This document shows positions 16,257 to 23,042 of a DNA stretch of 23,230 bases, piece after piece. Made by a program: the position numbers and the translations under genes. Location: contig JAWLFC010000042.1 in the NCBI GenBank assembly GCA_041685755.1, positions 1 to 23,230 on the forward strand, read 5' to 3'. Under the pieces are notes generated by a model. That model was not told the origin of the DNA, did not search any database, and was given only the letters and a program-made list of their open reading frames with translations. The DNA comes from Sva-07 sp041685755 (lineage in GTDB: Bacteria > Actinomycetota > Acidimicrobiia > Acidimicrobiales > Ilumatobacteraceae). Positions within the stretch are counted from its first letter, which is position 1. Each line of letters starts with the position of its first letter.

Positions 16257-17186
16257 ATGTCGATCAGTTGGCAGGCCCGGGTCGCACGTCGGGCCATCTC
16301 GAGATACGCGCGTCGTCCCCGTCCCGAGATCACCCAGGAGATCATCGACCGCCAGCGTCGGGCGATGGATGCCCTCGACCGCCTCCCCCGGCCCCGAGGG
16401 GTCGACTACATCGACACGCTCGTGGGCGGGGTGCCGGCGATCGTCGCCACACCTCGTGCTGCACCACCGGATCGACACCTGCTCTACATCCACGGCGGCG
16501 CCTACGTCGTCGGATCGCCGAGGTCGCACATCGCGATGGCGGCGACCCTGGCCCGCCTGGCGAACGCCTCCGCCACGGTGATCGAGTACCGCCTCGCCCC
16601 CGAGCACCTGTACCCGGCGGCGCTGGAGGACAGCGTCGCTGCCTACCGGGCACTCGTCGCCGATGTCGACCCGTCGACGATCACGATCGCCGGCGACTCC
16701 GCCGGCGGCAACGCCGCCCTCGCCACGCTCCTGAGGCTGCGCGACGCCGGCGACCCGATGCCGGGGGCCGCCTACCTGCTGTCGCCGTGGACCGATCTCA
16801 CCGGCTCGGGTGCGTCCGTCATCTCGCACGCGGGGATCGACCCGATGCTGATCGACCCCGACATCCCGGCGGCGGGCCGGACCTACGCCGGTGACGTGCC
16901 ACTCGACCACCCGCTCGTGTCACCGCTGTTCGCCGCCCTCGACGGCCTGCCACCGATGCTGATCCAGACCGGCACCGACGAGGTGCTGCTGTCGGACTCG
17001 ACCCGGCTCGCCGAGAAGGCTCGCGCCGCCGGCGTCGACGTGACACTCGACCTGTCCGAGGGCATGTGGCACGTCTACCAGAGCTTCGTGCGCTTCGTTC
17101 CCGAAGCTCGCGAGGCGTTGACGCGCGGTGCGGTGTTCATGCGCTCGCGCATCCCGGCGCTCGAGGCTCAGGGCCTCCCGGCATGA
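16257..17186 (+). CDS. Alpha/beta hydrolase, hormone-sensitive lipase type esterase
   Basis: This 309-residue carboxylesterase/lipase-type enzyme likely cleaves short- to medium-chain esters in the cytosol. The oxyanion-hole motif is HGGAYVVG (HGG at 79-81), the nucleophile elbow is GDSAGGN with Ser148, and the triad is completed by Asp241 in TGTDEVLL and His272 in GMWHVYQSF. YRLAPEHLYPAALEDSVAAY is a hallmark of the HSL/family IV group. No signal peptide is evident. The stop overlaps the next start (ATGA at 17183-17186), coupling it to an F420-type oxidoreductase. The two may act in one catabolic route, an inference from context only. Confidence 0.92.
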   Translation: MSISWQARVARRAISRYARRPRPEITQEIIDRQRRAMDALDRLPRPRGVDYIDTLVGGVPAIVATPRAAPPDRHLLYIHGGAYVVGSPRSHIAMAATLARLANASATVIEYRLAPEHLYPAALEDSVAAYRALVADVDPSTITIAGDSAGGNAALATLLRLRDAGDPMPGAAYLLSPWTDLTGSGASVISHAGIDPMLIDPDIPAAGRTYAGDVPLDHPLVSPLFAALDGLPPMLIQTGTDEVLLSDSTRLAEKARAAGVDVTLDLSEGMWHVYQSFVRFVPEAREALTRGAVFMRSRIPALEAQGLPA

Positions 17187-18229
17187 CCGCACCTGCCGGA
17201 CCCCGATTCCCGGAACTCGGTTTCTACACGCTCGCCGGGGGCGCCCAGGATCCGCGACAGCTGGTCGCCGAGTGCGCTCGCGCCGAGGAGCTGGGGCTCG
17301 GCGCCGTCTTCATCAGCGAGCGCTTCAACGTCAAAGAAGCGGTGACGTTGTCGGGCGCAGCGGCGGTGGCGACGACGAACATGGCGATCATCACCGGCGC
17401 CACCAACCACAACACCCGCCACCCGATCGTCACGGGTTCGTACGCGACGACGATGCACCGGCTCACCGGAGGTCGGTTCGTGCTGGGCATCGGGCGCGGC
17501 ATCGGCCCGCTCTTCGACGCCTACGGCATCGCCCGCATCACGACCGCGCAGATGGAGGACTTCGCCTCGGTGATGCGGCGGCTGTGGCACGGTGAGACGA
17601 TCATCGGCAACGACAGCCCGATCGGCTCCTACCCGGTCCTGCGGCTCGACCCGAGCTTCGACGAGGACATCCCGCTCGGGCTGGTGGCGTTCGGGCCGAA
17701 CTCGCTCGAACTCGGTGGTCGGGCGTTCGACCACGTGATCCTGCACACGTTCTTCACCGACGAGACCCTGCAGCGGTGCGTCGCGACGGTCAAGGGCGCC
17801 GCCGAGCGCGCCGGGCGCGACCCCGACGCGGTGACCGTCTGGTCGTGCTTCGCCACGGTCGGCGACCATCTGCCCGAGCCGGTCCGGCTGAAGAAGACGG
17901 TCGGGCGACTGGCGACGTACCTCCAGGCGTACGGCGACCTGATGGTCGAGACGAACCGCTGGGATCCGGCCGTGCTCGCCCGCTTCCGCGCCGACGAGAT
18001 GGTGGCCGGATTCCGCTCGGCGATCGACGTCGACGCCACGACCGAGCAGCTCGAACACATCGCCACCCTGATCCCCGACGAGTGGTTGGCCCCGTCGGCG
18101 ACCGGCAGCGCCGCGCAGTGCGCGGCGGCCGTCCGTCGTCAGTTCGACCTCGGCGCCGACGCCCTCATCATGCACGGCGCCTCCCCCGACGAGCTCGCTC
18201 CGATCGTCGACGCCTACGCCCGGTCCTGA
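17183..18229 (+). CDS. LLM-class F420-dependent oxidoreductase (MSMEG_2249-like)
   Basis: This 348-residue luciferase-like superfamily protein is expected to use coenzyme F420. Features include PELGFYTLAGGAQDPRQL, LGLGAVFISERFNVKEA, TGATNHNTRHPI and MHRLTGGRFVLGIGRG, which match the actinobacterial family named after MSMEG_2249. The open frame begins earlier (17066), but the homologous sequence begins at MTAPAGPRFPELGF, so the ATG at 17183 overlapping the hydrolase stop is chosen. The reaction is unknown; the partner esterase suggests processing of an ester or acyl compound. It converges on the MBL/GAF gene with only 19 bp between stops. Confidence 0.9.
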   Translation: MTAPAGPRFPELGFYTLAGGAQDPRQLVAECARAEELGLGAVFISERFNVKEAVTLSGAAAVATTNMAIITGATNHNTRHPIVTGSYATTMHRLTGGRFVLGIGRGIGPLFDAYGIARITTAQMEDFASVMRRLWHGETIIGNDSPIGSYPVLRLDPSFDEDIPLGLVAFGPNSLELGGRAFDHVILHTFFTDETLQRCVATVKGAAERAGRDPDAVTVWSCFATVGDHLPEPVRLKKTVGRLATYLQAYGDLMVETNRWDPAVLARFRADEMVAGFRSAIDVDATTEQLEHIATLIPDEWLAPSATGSAAQCAAAVRRQFDLGADALIMHGASPDELAPIVDAYARS

Positions 18230-18248
18230 GTTCGGGCGAGGGCGACCG

Positions 18249-20081
18249 TCACCGCCCGGCCGGGTCGACGTCGGCGTCCAGTTCGTCCACGACGAGTGAC
18301 GCGACCCGGCGGAGTTCGTCGAGTTCGGCGGCGTCGAGGCGCCGGGGCCGGTAGTCGGCGACGCACAGCGTGCCGACCCGGCTGCCGTCGGCGAGCGTCA
18401 GGGGCATGCCGGCGTAGAAGCGCAGGCGCGGTCCGCCCGACACCAGCGGGTTGTCGGCGAAACGCTGATCGGCGAGCGTGTCGGGGATCTCCATGACGTC
18501 GTGGCCGAGGATGGCGTGCGCACACAGCGACATCTCCCGCGGGGTCTCGACGGTGTCGATGCCTCGCCGGGACTTGAACCACTGCCGGTTGCTGTCGACG
18601 AGACTGACCAGTGCCACCGGCACGTCGAGCGCGGCGGCGATCTCGGCCGTGTAGCGGTCGAAACGTTCCTCGGGGTCGGTGTCGAGCACGCCGAGACCTC
18701 GCAGTGCCTCGAGGCGCCGCTCCTCGTCACGTGGCGTCGGAGCCCGCTCCCAGCGACTGGCTCGCCGCAGCACCCAGGCGCGGATCTTCGTGCGCAGGAA
18801 GAACGGGCTCAGGGGCCACACGAGCCATTCGCTGATCCCGGTCTCGACGGCGTCGGGCCGCCAACGAGCCTCGGTCCGACCGACCATGACGATCGGCACG
18901 TCCGCAGCGGTGCCGTCGAGACCGCGGATGGCGGCGACCAGGTCGAAGCCGCCGTCGTCGTCGACCGCCTCGGCGAGGACGATCGCGGGCGTGCTGGAGC
19001 TGACGGCGGCGAACGCTTCGTGCAGATCGCCGAACGCCACGACATCCAGGTCTTCGGCGCCGGCCGCGCCGACCAACTCGCGTCGCACGTCCGCCGAGAC
19101 GGCGAAGACGACGGCGGTGGTCGCTCGATCGGCAAGCGCCGAGGCTGCGGCCGACGGCGTCGCACGTCGACCGACCGGCCCATCGGCCGACCAGCGACGG
19201 TCGGCGTGACCCCGCAGGGTCGACGTCATCCCCTCGGCGGCGGCGAAGATCTCACCGCGGTAACCAACGGCGGCGGCGCGGGCTCGCGCCAACTCGACCA
19301 GCTCGTCGACCTGCGCGTCGGTGCGATTGGGGTCGTGGTGGTAGAGCGCCACCCGGGCCACCTCGGCACGATGGGCGACGTCGATCACGTACTCGACGGT
19401 GCTGTGACCCCAGCCGAGGTGTTCGGCGTACTCCGACGCCCGGTACTGGGCGTCGTGGATCAACAGGTCGGCGCCGGCGACGAACGCGGCGTGGGCGTCG
19501 TCGTGGCGGTTGCGGGCCACGTCACCGCCGGCGGCGAGGTCCTGGTCGTGGGGCTCGTGATCCGAGGAGTACACCACGACGGCCCCGTCGACCTCCAGCC
19601 GGTACCCGAGCGTGAGCGCCGGATGGTTGAGGTAGCGGGTCTCGACCCAGACGTCGTCGATCTCGACTGCCCCTTCCACGAGGTCGTGATGGTCGACCTT
19701 GGCTGCGAGCTGGTCGATGTCGACCGGGAAGTAGCGGTACTCCATCTGGCCGGCGAGGATCTCGCCGAGCGAACCACCGAGCCCGCTCGGGCCGTAGATG
19801 TGCCAGCGGTTGCCGGCGACGAACAGCGGAGCGAAGAAGGGCAGCCCCTGGATGTGGTCCCAGTGGGTGTGGCTGATCAGGATGTGCCCGTCGATCGGCT
19901 CCCCGTCGGCGTCGGCGACGAGCGCCTGGCCGAGGCCGTGGGCGCCGGTGCCGCAGTCGATCACGATCAGCGTGCCACTGTCGGACCGCACGGCGACGCA
20001 CGAGGTGTTGCCGCCGTAACGCAGCGTGGTGGGGCCCGCCTTGGCGATCGAGCCTCGGGTACCCCAGAACGTGACCTGCAT
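18249..20081 (-). CDS. Three-domain protein: metallo-beta-lactamase-fold hydrolase, degenerate receiver domain, GAF domain
   Basis: This is a 610-residue soluble protein. Residues 1-285 are an MBL-fold hydrolase with the metal motif SHTHWDH (His71, His73, Asp75, His76), His153, Asp174 in SSDHEPHD, and DAQY...GHST plus HHDPNRTD, the pattern of COG1235/PhnP-like and cyclic-nucleotide phosphodiesterase-like enzymes. Residues about 320-435 resemble a response-regulator receiver, but the phospho-acceptor position reads LAEA (Glu371) and the conserved Lys is Trp422 (LVWPLSP), so normal phosphorylation is unlikely. Residues about 450-605 are a GAF domain (RLEALRGLGVLDTDPEERFD, LCAHAIL, LRFYAGMPL, GTLCVAD). 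The start ATG has a GGAGG site 7 nt upstream and a TAGAGT -10 box. A ligand-sensing phosphodiesterase is the simplest reading; the substrate is inferred, not shown. Confidence 0.85.
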   Translation of the reverse strand: MQVTFWGTRGSIAKAGPTTLRYGGNTSCVAVRSDSGTLIVIDCGTGAHGLGQALVADADGEPIDGHILISHTHWDHIQGLPFFAPLFVAGNRWHIYGPSGLGGSLGEILAGQMEYRYFPVDIDQLAAKVDHHDLVEGAVEIDDVWVETRYLNHPALTLGYRLEVDGAVVVYSSDHEPHDQDLAAGGDVARNRHDDAHAAFVAGADLLIHDAQYRASEYAEHLGWGHSTVEYVIDVAHRAEVARVALYHHDPNRTDAQVDELVELARARAAAVGYRGEIFAAAEGMTSTLRGHADRRWSADGPVGRRATPSAAASALADRATTAVVFAVSADVRRELVGAAGAEDLDVVAFGDLHEAFAAVSSSTPAIVLAEAVDDDGGFDLVAAIRGLDGTAADVPIVMVGRTEARWRPDAVETGISEWLVWPLSPFFLRTKIRAWVLRRASRWERAPTPRDEERRLEALRGLGVLDTDPEERFDRYTAEIAAALDVPVALVSLVDSNRQWFKSRRGIDTVETPREMSLCAHAILGHDVMEIPDTLADQRFADNPLVSGGPRLRFYAGMPLTLADGSRVGTLCVADYRPRRLDAAELDELRRVASLVVDELDADVDPAGR

Positions 20082-20100
20082 CGACCGACCTCCGCGTCGG

Positions 20101-20106
20101 ACTCTA
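20101..20106 (-). promoter_or_regulatory. -10 box TAGAGT upstream of the MBL/GAF gene
   Basis: On the minus strand TAGAGT lies 19 nt before the ATG at 20081, with a GGAGG ribosome site (20089-20093) in between. This implies a short leader of about 12-13 nt and independent transcription from the upstream USP-like gene. Confidence 0.5.
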
Positions 20107-20125
20107 CGGGACGGCGCCGAACGTT

Positions 20126-20151
20126 GGCGTGAACGAGGCGAACGTCACGCC
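20126..20151 (-). terminator. Hairpin overlapping the stop of the USP-like gene
   Basis: GGCGTGA (20126-20132) and TCACGCC (20145-20151) are a perfect 7-bp inverted repeat with a 12-nt loop. The right arm includes the stop codon (20145-20147). No U-tract is seen. Confidence 0.4.
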
Positions 20152-20606
20152 GCGCCCGTCACGACGGTGACGGGCAACCGGACCCGGCGCTCGATGCGAT
20201 GCGGCAGGTCCTGGCGCAACCACCGCGAGATGGTGGTCGGCAGTGTCGACACGATCACGTCGTCGATACCGACGCCGGCGACGATCCGTGCGACGGCGGC
20301 GGCGGTGTCGTACGCGGTCGACAGCTCACCGGTTGCGTCGACGCCCAGCGACGTGAGCCAGTCGAGCCCGAACGCGAGACGCTCGCGGGCGATGCGGCGC
20401 TCGTCGGGAACCTCGTACGCGGCACTCGGCGAGAGGTTCGCGGCATCGCCGACGGCGGCGCCGATCGCCACGGCCGACGCGACCGGACTGGTCACGGGGA
20501 CGAGCAGGTGGAATCGACAGTCACCGAGCTCGACACGGCGCTGCACCTCCCCGGCCAGCCGGTCACCACCGAGGGTCCGGTTCGCCACGATCAACGTTGT
20601 CTGCAT
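20145..20606 (-). CDS. Universal stress protein-like protein
   Basis: This 153-residue protein has an alpha/beta pattern like the universal stress protein fold: an opening strand MQTTLIVANRTLGG, a basic-residue helix (ERRIARERLAFGLDWL), a strand and loop around GIDDVIVSTLPTTISRWLRQDLPHRIE, and the closing strand LPVTVVTG. The serine-rich STLP...SRWLRQDLPHR region resembles actinobacterial USP-like proteins, though the canonical ATP-binding G-x2-G-x9-G-S/T motif is not clear. The frame continues upstream to a GTG at 20643-20645, but a TAGAGT -10 box at 20650-20655 puts the transcript start near there, and GGGGGA (20611-20616) serves the ATG at 20604-20606. It precedes the MBL/GAF gene on the same strand. 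Role unknown. Confidence 0.65.
   Translation of the reverse strand: MQTTLIVANRTLGGDRLAGEVQRRVELGDCRFHLLVPVTSPVASAVAIGAAVGDAANLSPSAAYEVPDERRIARERLAFGLDWLTSLGVDATGELSTAYDTAAAVARIVAGVGIDDVIVSTLPTTISRWLRQDLPHRIERRVRLPVTVVTGAA
20154..20175 (-). other. Perfect 8-bp inverted repeat at the 3' end of the USP-like gene
   Basis: GCCCGTCA (20154-20161) and TGACGGGC (20168-20175) flank a 6-nt loop inside the last codons. Together with the hairpin at 20126-20151 it makes two adjacent stem-loops that could terminate or stabilise the message. The coding context (PVTVVTG) alone could also produce it. Confidence 0.4.
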
Positions 20607-20649
20607 CCGATCCCCCGACCCGTCGACTCCCACCCGAAACCCCACGACG

Positions 20650-20655
20650 ACTCTA
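20650..20655 (-). promoter_or_regulatory. -10 box TAGAGT for the USP-like gene
   Basis: The hexamer is identical to the one before the MBL/GAF gene. It places the start of transcription about 35 nt before the ATG at 20606, which has its own GGGGGA ribosome site. Confidence 0.45.
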
Positions 20656-20699
20656 GATCAGCGGTGGCCCGGCCGACACCCGATCCGTCGTCGCCCCGC

Positions 20700-20705
20700 C
20701 AGAAT
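20700..20705 (+). promoter_or_regulatory. -10-like box CAGAAT for the SRPBCC gene
   Basis: CAGAAT ends 6 nt before the GTG at 20712. The GGGAGG between touches the start codon and is too close to act as a normal ribosome site, so a leaderless start is favoured. Confidence 0.4.
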
Positions 20706-20711
20706 GGGAGG

Positions 20712-21293
20712 GTGACTTCCACCGACGCACCGAACGAACCGATGCGGAACACCACGCGATCGTGCGGACCGATCCTCGAGGTGGCACCCGCTCCCGCCAC
20801 GCCACCTGGGGGTTTCGTGGCCTCGGTGTACGAACACGACTGGCTGATCCACCGTCGACGCGAGGACGTCTGGGCCTGGTTGTGCGACCCCGCCACCTTC
20901 ACCGACGGTCAGATCCCACCGTTCCGAGTCGAATTCCTGACGAATTCGCACGGCGAGACGGGCTTCGCCGAAGGCGTCTACAACTCCCATGTCGGCCCGC
21001 TGATGTCGTTCTCGGGCGTGCTCGGCTCGATCGAGCCGATGCGCTACCGGGATCTGCAGTACTTCTACGGGAGCTACGCGATCAGCCATGCGCTGTTCCG
21101 TCCGACCCGACTGCAGTTCTGGCTCGACGACGACGCCACCACCGGCTCGGCGCCGGCAACCGTCCTGCATCTGCGCCTCGACGCCTTCGTCCGCGCCCCG
21201 GCCACCCGGGTCTGGGAGCGCATGATGCGCATCTTCTGGAGCCGCTTCGGTTCCTGGTGCGAGCGGGCCATCCCCAACAACTGGTTGCGCTGA
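20712..21293 (+). CDS. SRPBCC (START/polyketide cyclase-like) family protein
   Basis: This 193-residue protein has a ligand-binding helix-grip fold. The motif YEHDWLIHRRREDVWAWLCD is the typical opening strand and helix of SRPBCC proteins, and later strands (MRYRDLQYFYGSYAI, PTRLQFWLDD, TVLHLRLDAFV) and the long C-terminal helix (RVWERMMRIFWSRFGSWCE) complete the fold. These proteins bind hydrophobic ligands or act as cyclases; nothing identifies the ligand. The open frame extends upstream, but the sequence before VTSTDAPNEP lies in the divergent promoter region, so the GTG at 20712 is preferred. A DUF5522 gene follows after 4 bp, likely co-transcribed. Confidence 0.78.
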   Translation: MTSTDAPNEPMRNTTRSCGPILEVAPAPATPPGGFVASVYEHDWLIHRRREDVWAWLCDPATFTDGQIPPFRVEFLTNSHGETGFAEGVYNSHVGPLMSFSGVLGSIEPMRYRDLQYFYGSYAISHALFRPTRLQFWLDDDATTGSAPATVLHLRLDAFVRAPATRVWERMMRIFWSRFGSWCERAIPNNWLR

Positions 21294-21297
21294 GAGG

Positions 21298-21537
21298 ATG
21301 GAGGCGACATCGGCCGAGCTGCGCGACGGCTGGCGGGAGCAACCCCATCCGAGCCGGCTGCACCCCGATCATCCGCAGCGCGAGGAGATCCTGGGGCTCC
21401 ACGCCGGCGCTGTCGACGCCGGCCTGCCCGTGTACTCCGATCCCCGGAGCGGATTGAGCGTCTTCACGGCCTCGTTCCTGGCCCGCCGCGGCTACTGCTG
21501 CTCGAGTGGTTGTCGTCACTGCCCGTACGTGTTCTGA
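21298..21537 (+). CDS. DUF5522 family small cysteine-motif protein
   Basis: This 79-residue protein ends in a conserved block, YSDPRSGLSVFTASFLARRG then CCSSGCRHCPYVF, that defines the DUF5522 family. Cys67, Cys68, Cys72 and Cys75 could bind a metal or iron-sulfur cluster, but no function is established. The length is normal for this short family, whose members occur alone or as tails of larger proteins. The ATG lies 4 bp after the SRPBCC stop with GAGAGG overlapping the spacer, implying coupled translation. Confidence 0.85.
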   Translation: MEATSAELRDGWREQPHPSRLHPDHPQREEILGLHAGAVDAGLPVYSDPRSGLSVFTASFLARRGYCCSSGCRHCPYVF

Positions 21538-21582
21538 GCGTGGTTCGTCGCTACGGCCGCCATCGAGAGCAACTGCCGTCCG

Positions 21583-21588
21583 TAGGCT
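21583..21588 (+). promoter_or_regulatory. -10 box TAGGCT upstream of the MFS gene
   Basis: TAGGCT ends 7 nt before a GTG at 21596 that opens an 8-codon reading frame (including stop), and 27 nt before the TTG start of the MFS gene. Confidence 0.45.
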
Positions 21589-21595
21589 CGCTCGG

Positions 21596-21619
21596 GTGAC
21601 CGGCGGGCGAGATCGTTGA
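21596..21619 (+). CDS. Putative 7-residue leader peptide overlapping the MFS start
   Basis: A GTG placed as a leaderless start after TAGGCT encodes MTGGRDR and stops at TGA (21617-21619). The stop overlaps the TTG start of the MFS gene (21616-21618) as TTGA, the layout of reinitiation coupling. It may equally be a chance GTG, since short frames are frequent. Confidence 0.25.
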   Translation: MTGGRDR

Positions 21620-22941
21620 CTTCCGCACCTGCCGCGGCGTCCGACCGCCGCGGACTGCTGTCGGACCGGTGGCCGTTCGACCCACTTCGCGTGGGCATCT
21701 ACTACGGCTGGGTCGTCGTCGTGGTCGGCACGATCGGCATGATCGCCTCGGTCCCCGGGCAGACCGCCGGTGTCAGCGTGTTCACCGACGAACTGACGGC
21801 GAGCACCGGACTCACCCGACTGCAACTGTCGATCGCCTATCTGATCGGAACGGGATCGAGCGGGTTCCTGCTGCCACGGGGCGGGCGGGCCATCGATCGC
21901 TACGGCGCCCGTGTGGTCGCTCTCGTCGCCACCGTCGGACTCGCCGGCGTGCTGGTCGGATTCAGCTTCGTCGGACCGATGAACCTCGTGGTCGGCATGG
22001 CGGTGATGAGCGTCGGGTTCGGCCTCCTGCGCTTCACCGGCCAGGGCCTGCTCACCCTCTCGTCACGCACGATGGTCGCCCAGTGGTTCGATCGACGACG
22101 AGGGCTCGTCACCTCGATCGCCAACACCTTCGTGGGCTTCGCGTTCGCCGGGAGCCCGGCGCTGCTCCTCGCACTGATCGACCTCGACGGATTCCGCACG
22201 GCGTGGCGTCTCCTCGCCGTCGGTCTGCTCCTCGCGATGGGATCGGTCGCACTGCTGTTGTATCGGGAGAGTCCGGAGAGTTCGGGCCTCGTGATCGACG
22301 GAGGTCGTGCCGAGCCGACCGCCGACGGCGCCCGGGCCGTGATCGGCACCGACGACGATCAGACGCGCGACCAGGCGGTTCGTGACCTCCGCTTCTGGGC
22401 GGTCACCGCGCCGATCGCCGCGCTCAGCTCGACCTCGACCGCCCTGACGTTCCACATCGTCGATTTCGGCGCCGAGATCGGGCTCAGCGACGACGAGATC
22501 GTGCGGATCTTCATCCCGATCGCGTTCGTCAGCATCCCGTCCACGCTCGTGGCGGGATGGCTCGTCGACGTCGTGTCCCCCCTGAAGATCGCGGCGGCCA
22601 TGAGCGTCGCGCAGCTCGTGATGTACGCGACTGTCGCCCGGATCGACACGCCACTGTTCGCCGTGGTCGCCATCGCGGCGTGGGGGATCTCCCAGGGCTG
22701 CTTCGGTCCGCTGACGTCGGCGGCGCTGCCCCGTCTGTTCGGGCGACGTCACCTGGGCGAGGTCGCCGGGGCCCAGATGAGCGCACTCGTGATCGGGAGC
22801 GCGATCGGTCCGGCTCTGTTCGCCTTCGTCCGGTCGCTCGCGGGCAGCTACCAGGTGGCGCTGTGGATCTCGATGATCGTCCCGGCGACAGGGCTCGTGC
22901 TCTCGATCGTCGTCCTGCGACCCCGACACCCGGACACCTGA
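21616..22941 (+). CDS. MFS transporter (monocarboxylate/oxalate-antiporter-like)
   Basis: This 441-residue, about 12-segment major facilitator sits in the cytoplasmic membrane. The first segment is GIYYGWVVVVVGTIGMIA, and motif A reads GRAIDRYGARVV between segments 2 and 3. The YYGW opening and the segment GQGLLTLSSRTMVAQWFDRRRGL resemble the MCT/oxalate-formate antiporter group of organic-anion carriers. The central loop (about residues 220-255) is Asp/Glu/Arg rich. An in-frame TAG at 21583 limits the start to the TTG at 21616 or an internal GTG at 21691, just before GIYYGW. TTG is preferred because it keeps a normal cytoplasmic N-terminus. The substrate is not identifiable. Confidence 0.85.
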   Translation: MTSAPAAASDRRGLLSDRWPFDPLRVGIYYGWVVVVVGTIGMIASVPGQTAGVSVFTDELTASTGLTRLQLSIAYLIGTGSSGFLLPRGGRAIDRYGARVVALVATVGLAGVLVGFSFVGPMNLVVGMAVMSVGFGLLRFTGQGLLTLSSRTMVAQWFDRRRGLVTSIANTFVGFAFAGSPALLLALIDLDGFRTAWRLLAVGLLLAMGSVALLLYRESPESSGLVIDGGRAEPTADGARAVIGTDDDQTRDQAVRDLRFWAVTAPIAALSSTSTALTFHIVDFGAEIGLSDDEIVRIFIPIAFVSIPSTLVAGWLVDVVSPLKIAAAMSVAQLVMYATVARIDTPLFAVVAIAAWGISQGCFGPLTSAALPRLFGRRHLGEVAGAQMSALVIGSAIGPALFAFVRSLAGSYQVALWISMIVPATGLVLSIVVLRPRHPDT

Positions 22942-22976
22942 GCCTTCCGCCTCTGGACACCGGGCCCGCGGAACGG

Positions 22977-22982
22977 TACGGT
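22977..22982 (+). promoter_or_regulatory. -10 box TACGGT upstream of the STAS reading frame
   Basis: The hexamer is identical to that before the LLM gene at 10049. It would give a leader of about 50 nt ending in AAGGGA (23030-23035), a good ribosome site 5 nt before ATG 23041 and 7 nt before GTG 23043. Confidence 0.35.
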
Positions 22983-23042
22983 CGAAATCAACCGCTCCGT
23001 CGCCCGAGTCCCCGGTGGCACCGACCCCGAAGGGACTCCGAT

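Noticed and set aside
18240..18257. Short hairpin GGGCG/CGCCC between the LLM and MBL genes
   Set aside because: The stem is only 5 bp with an 8-nt loop; this is expected by chance at this GC content.
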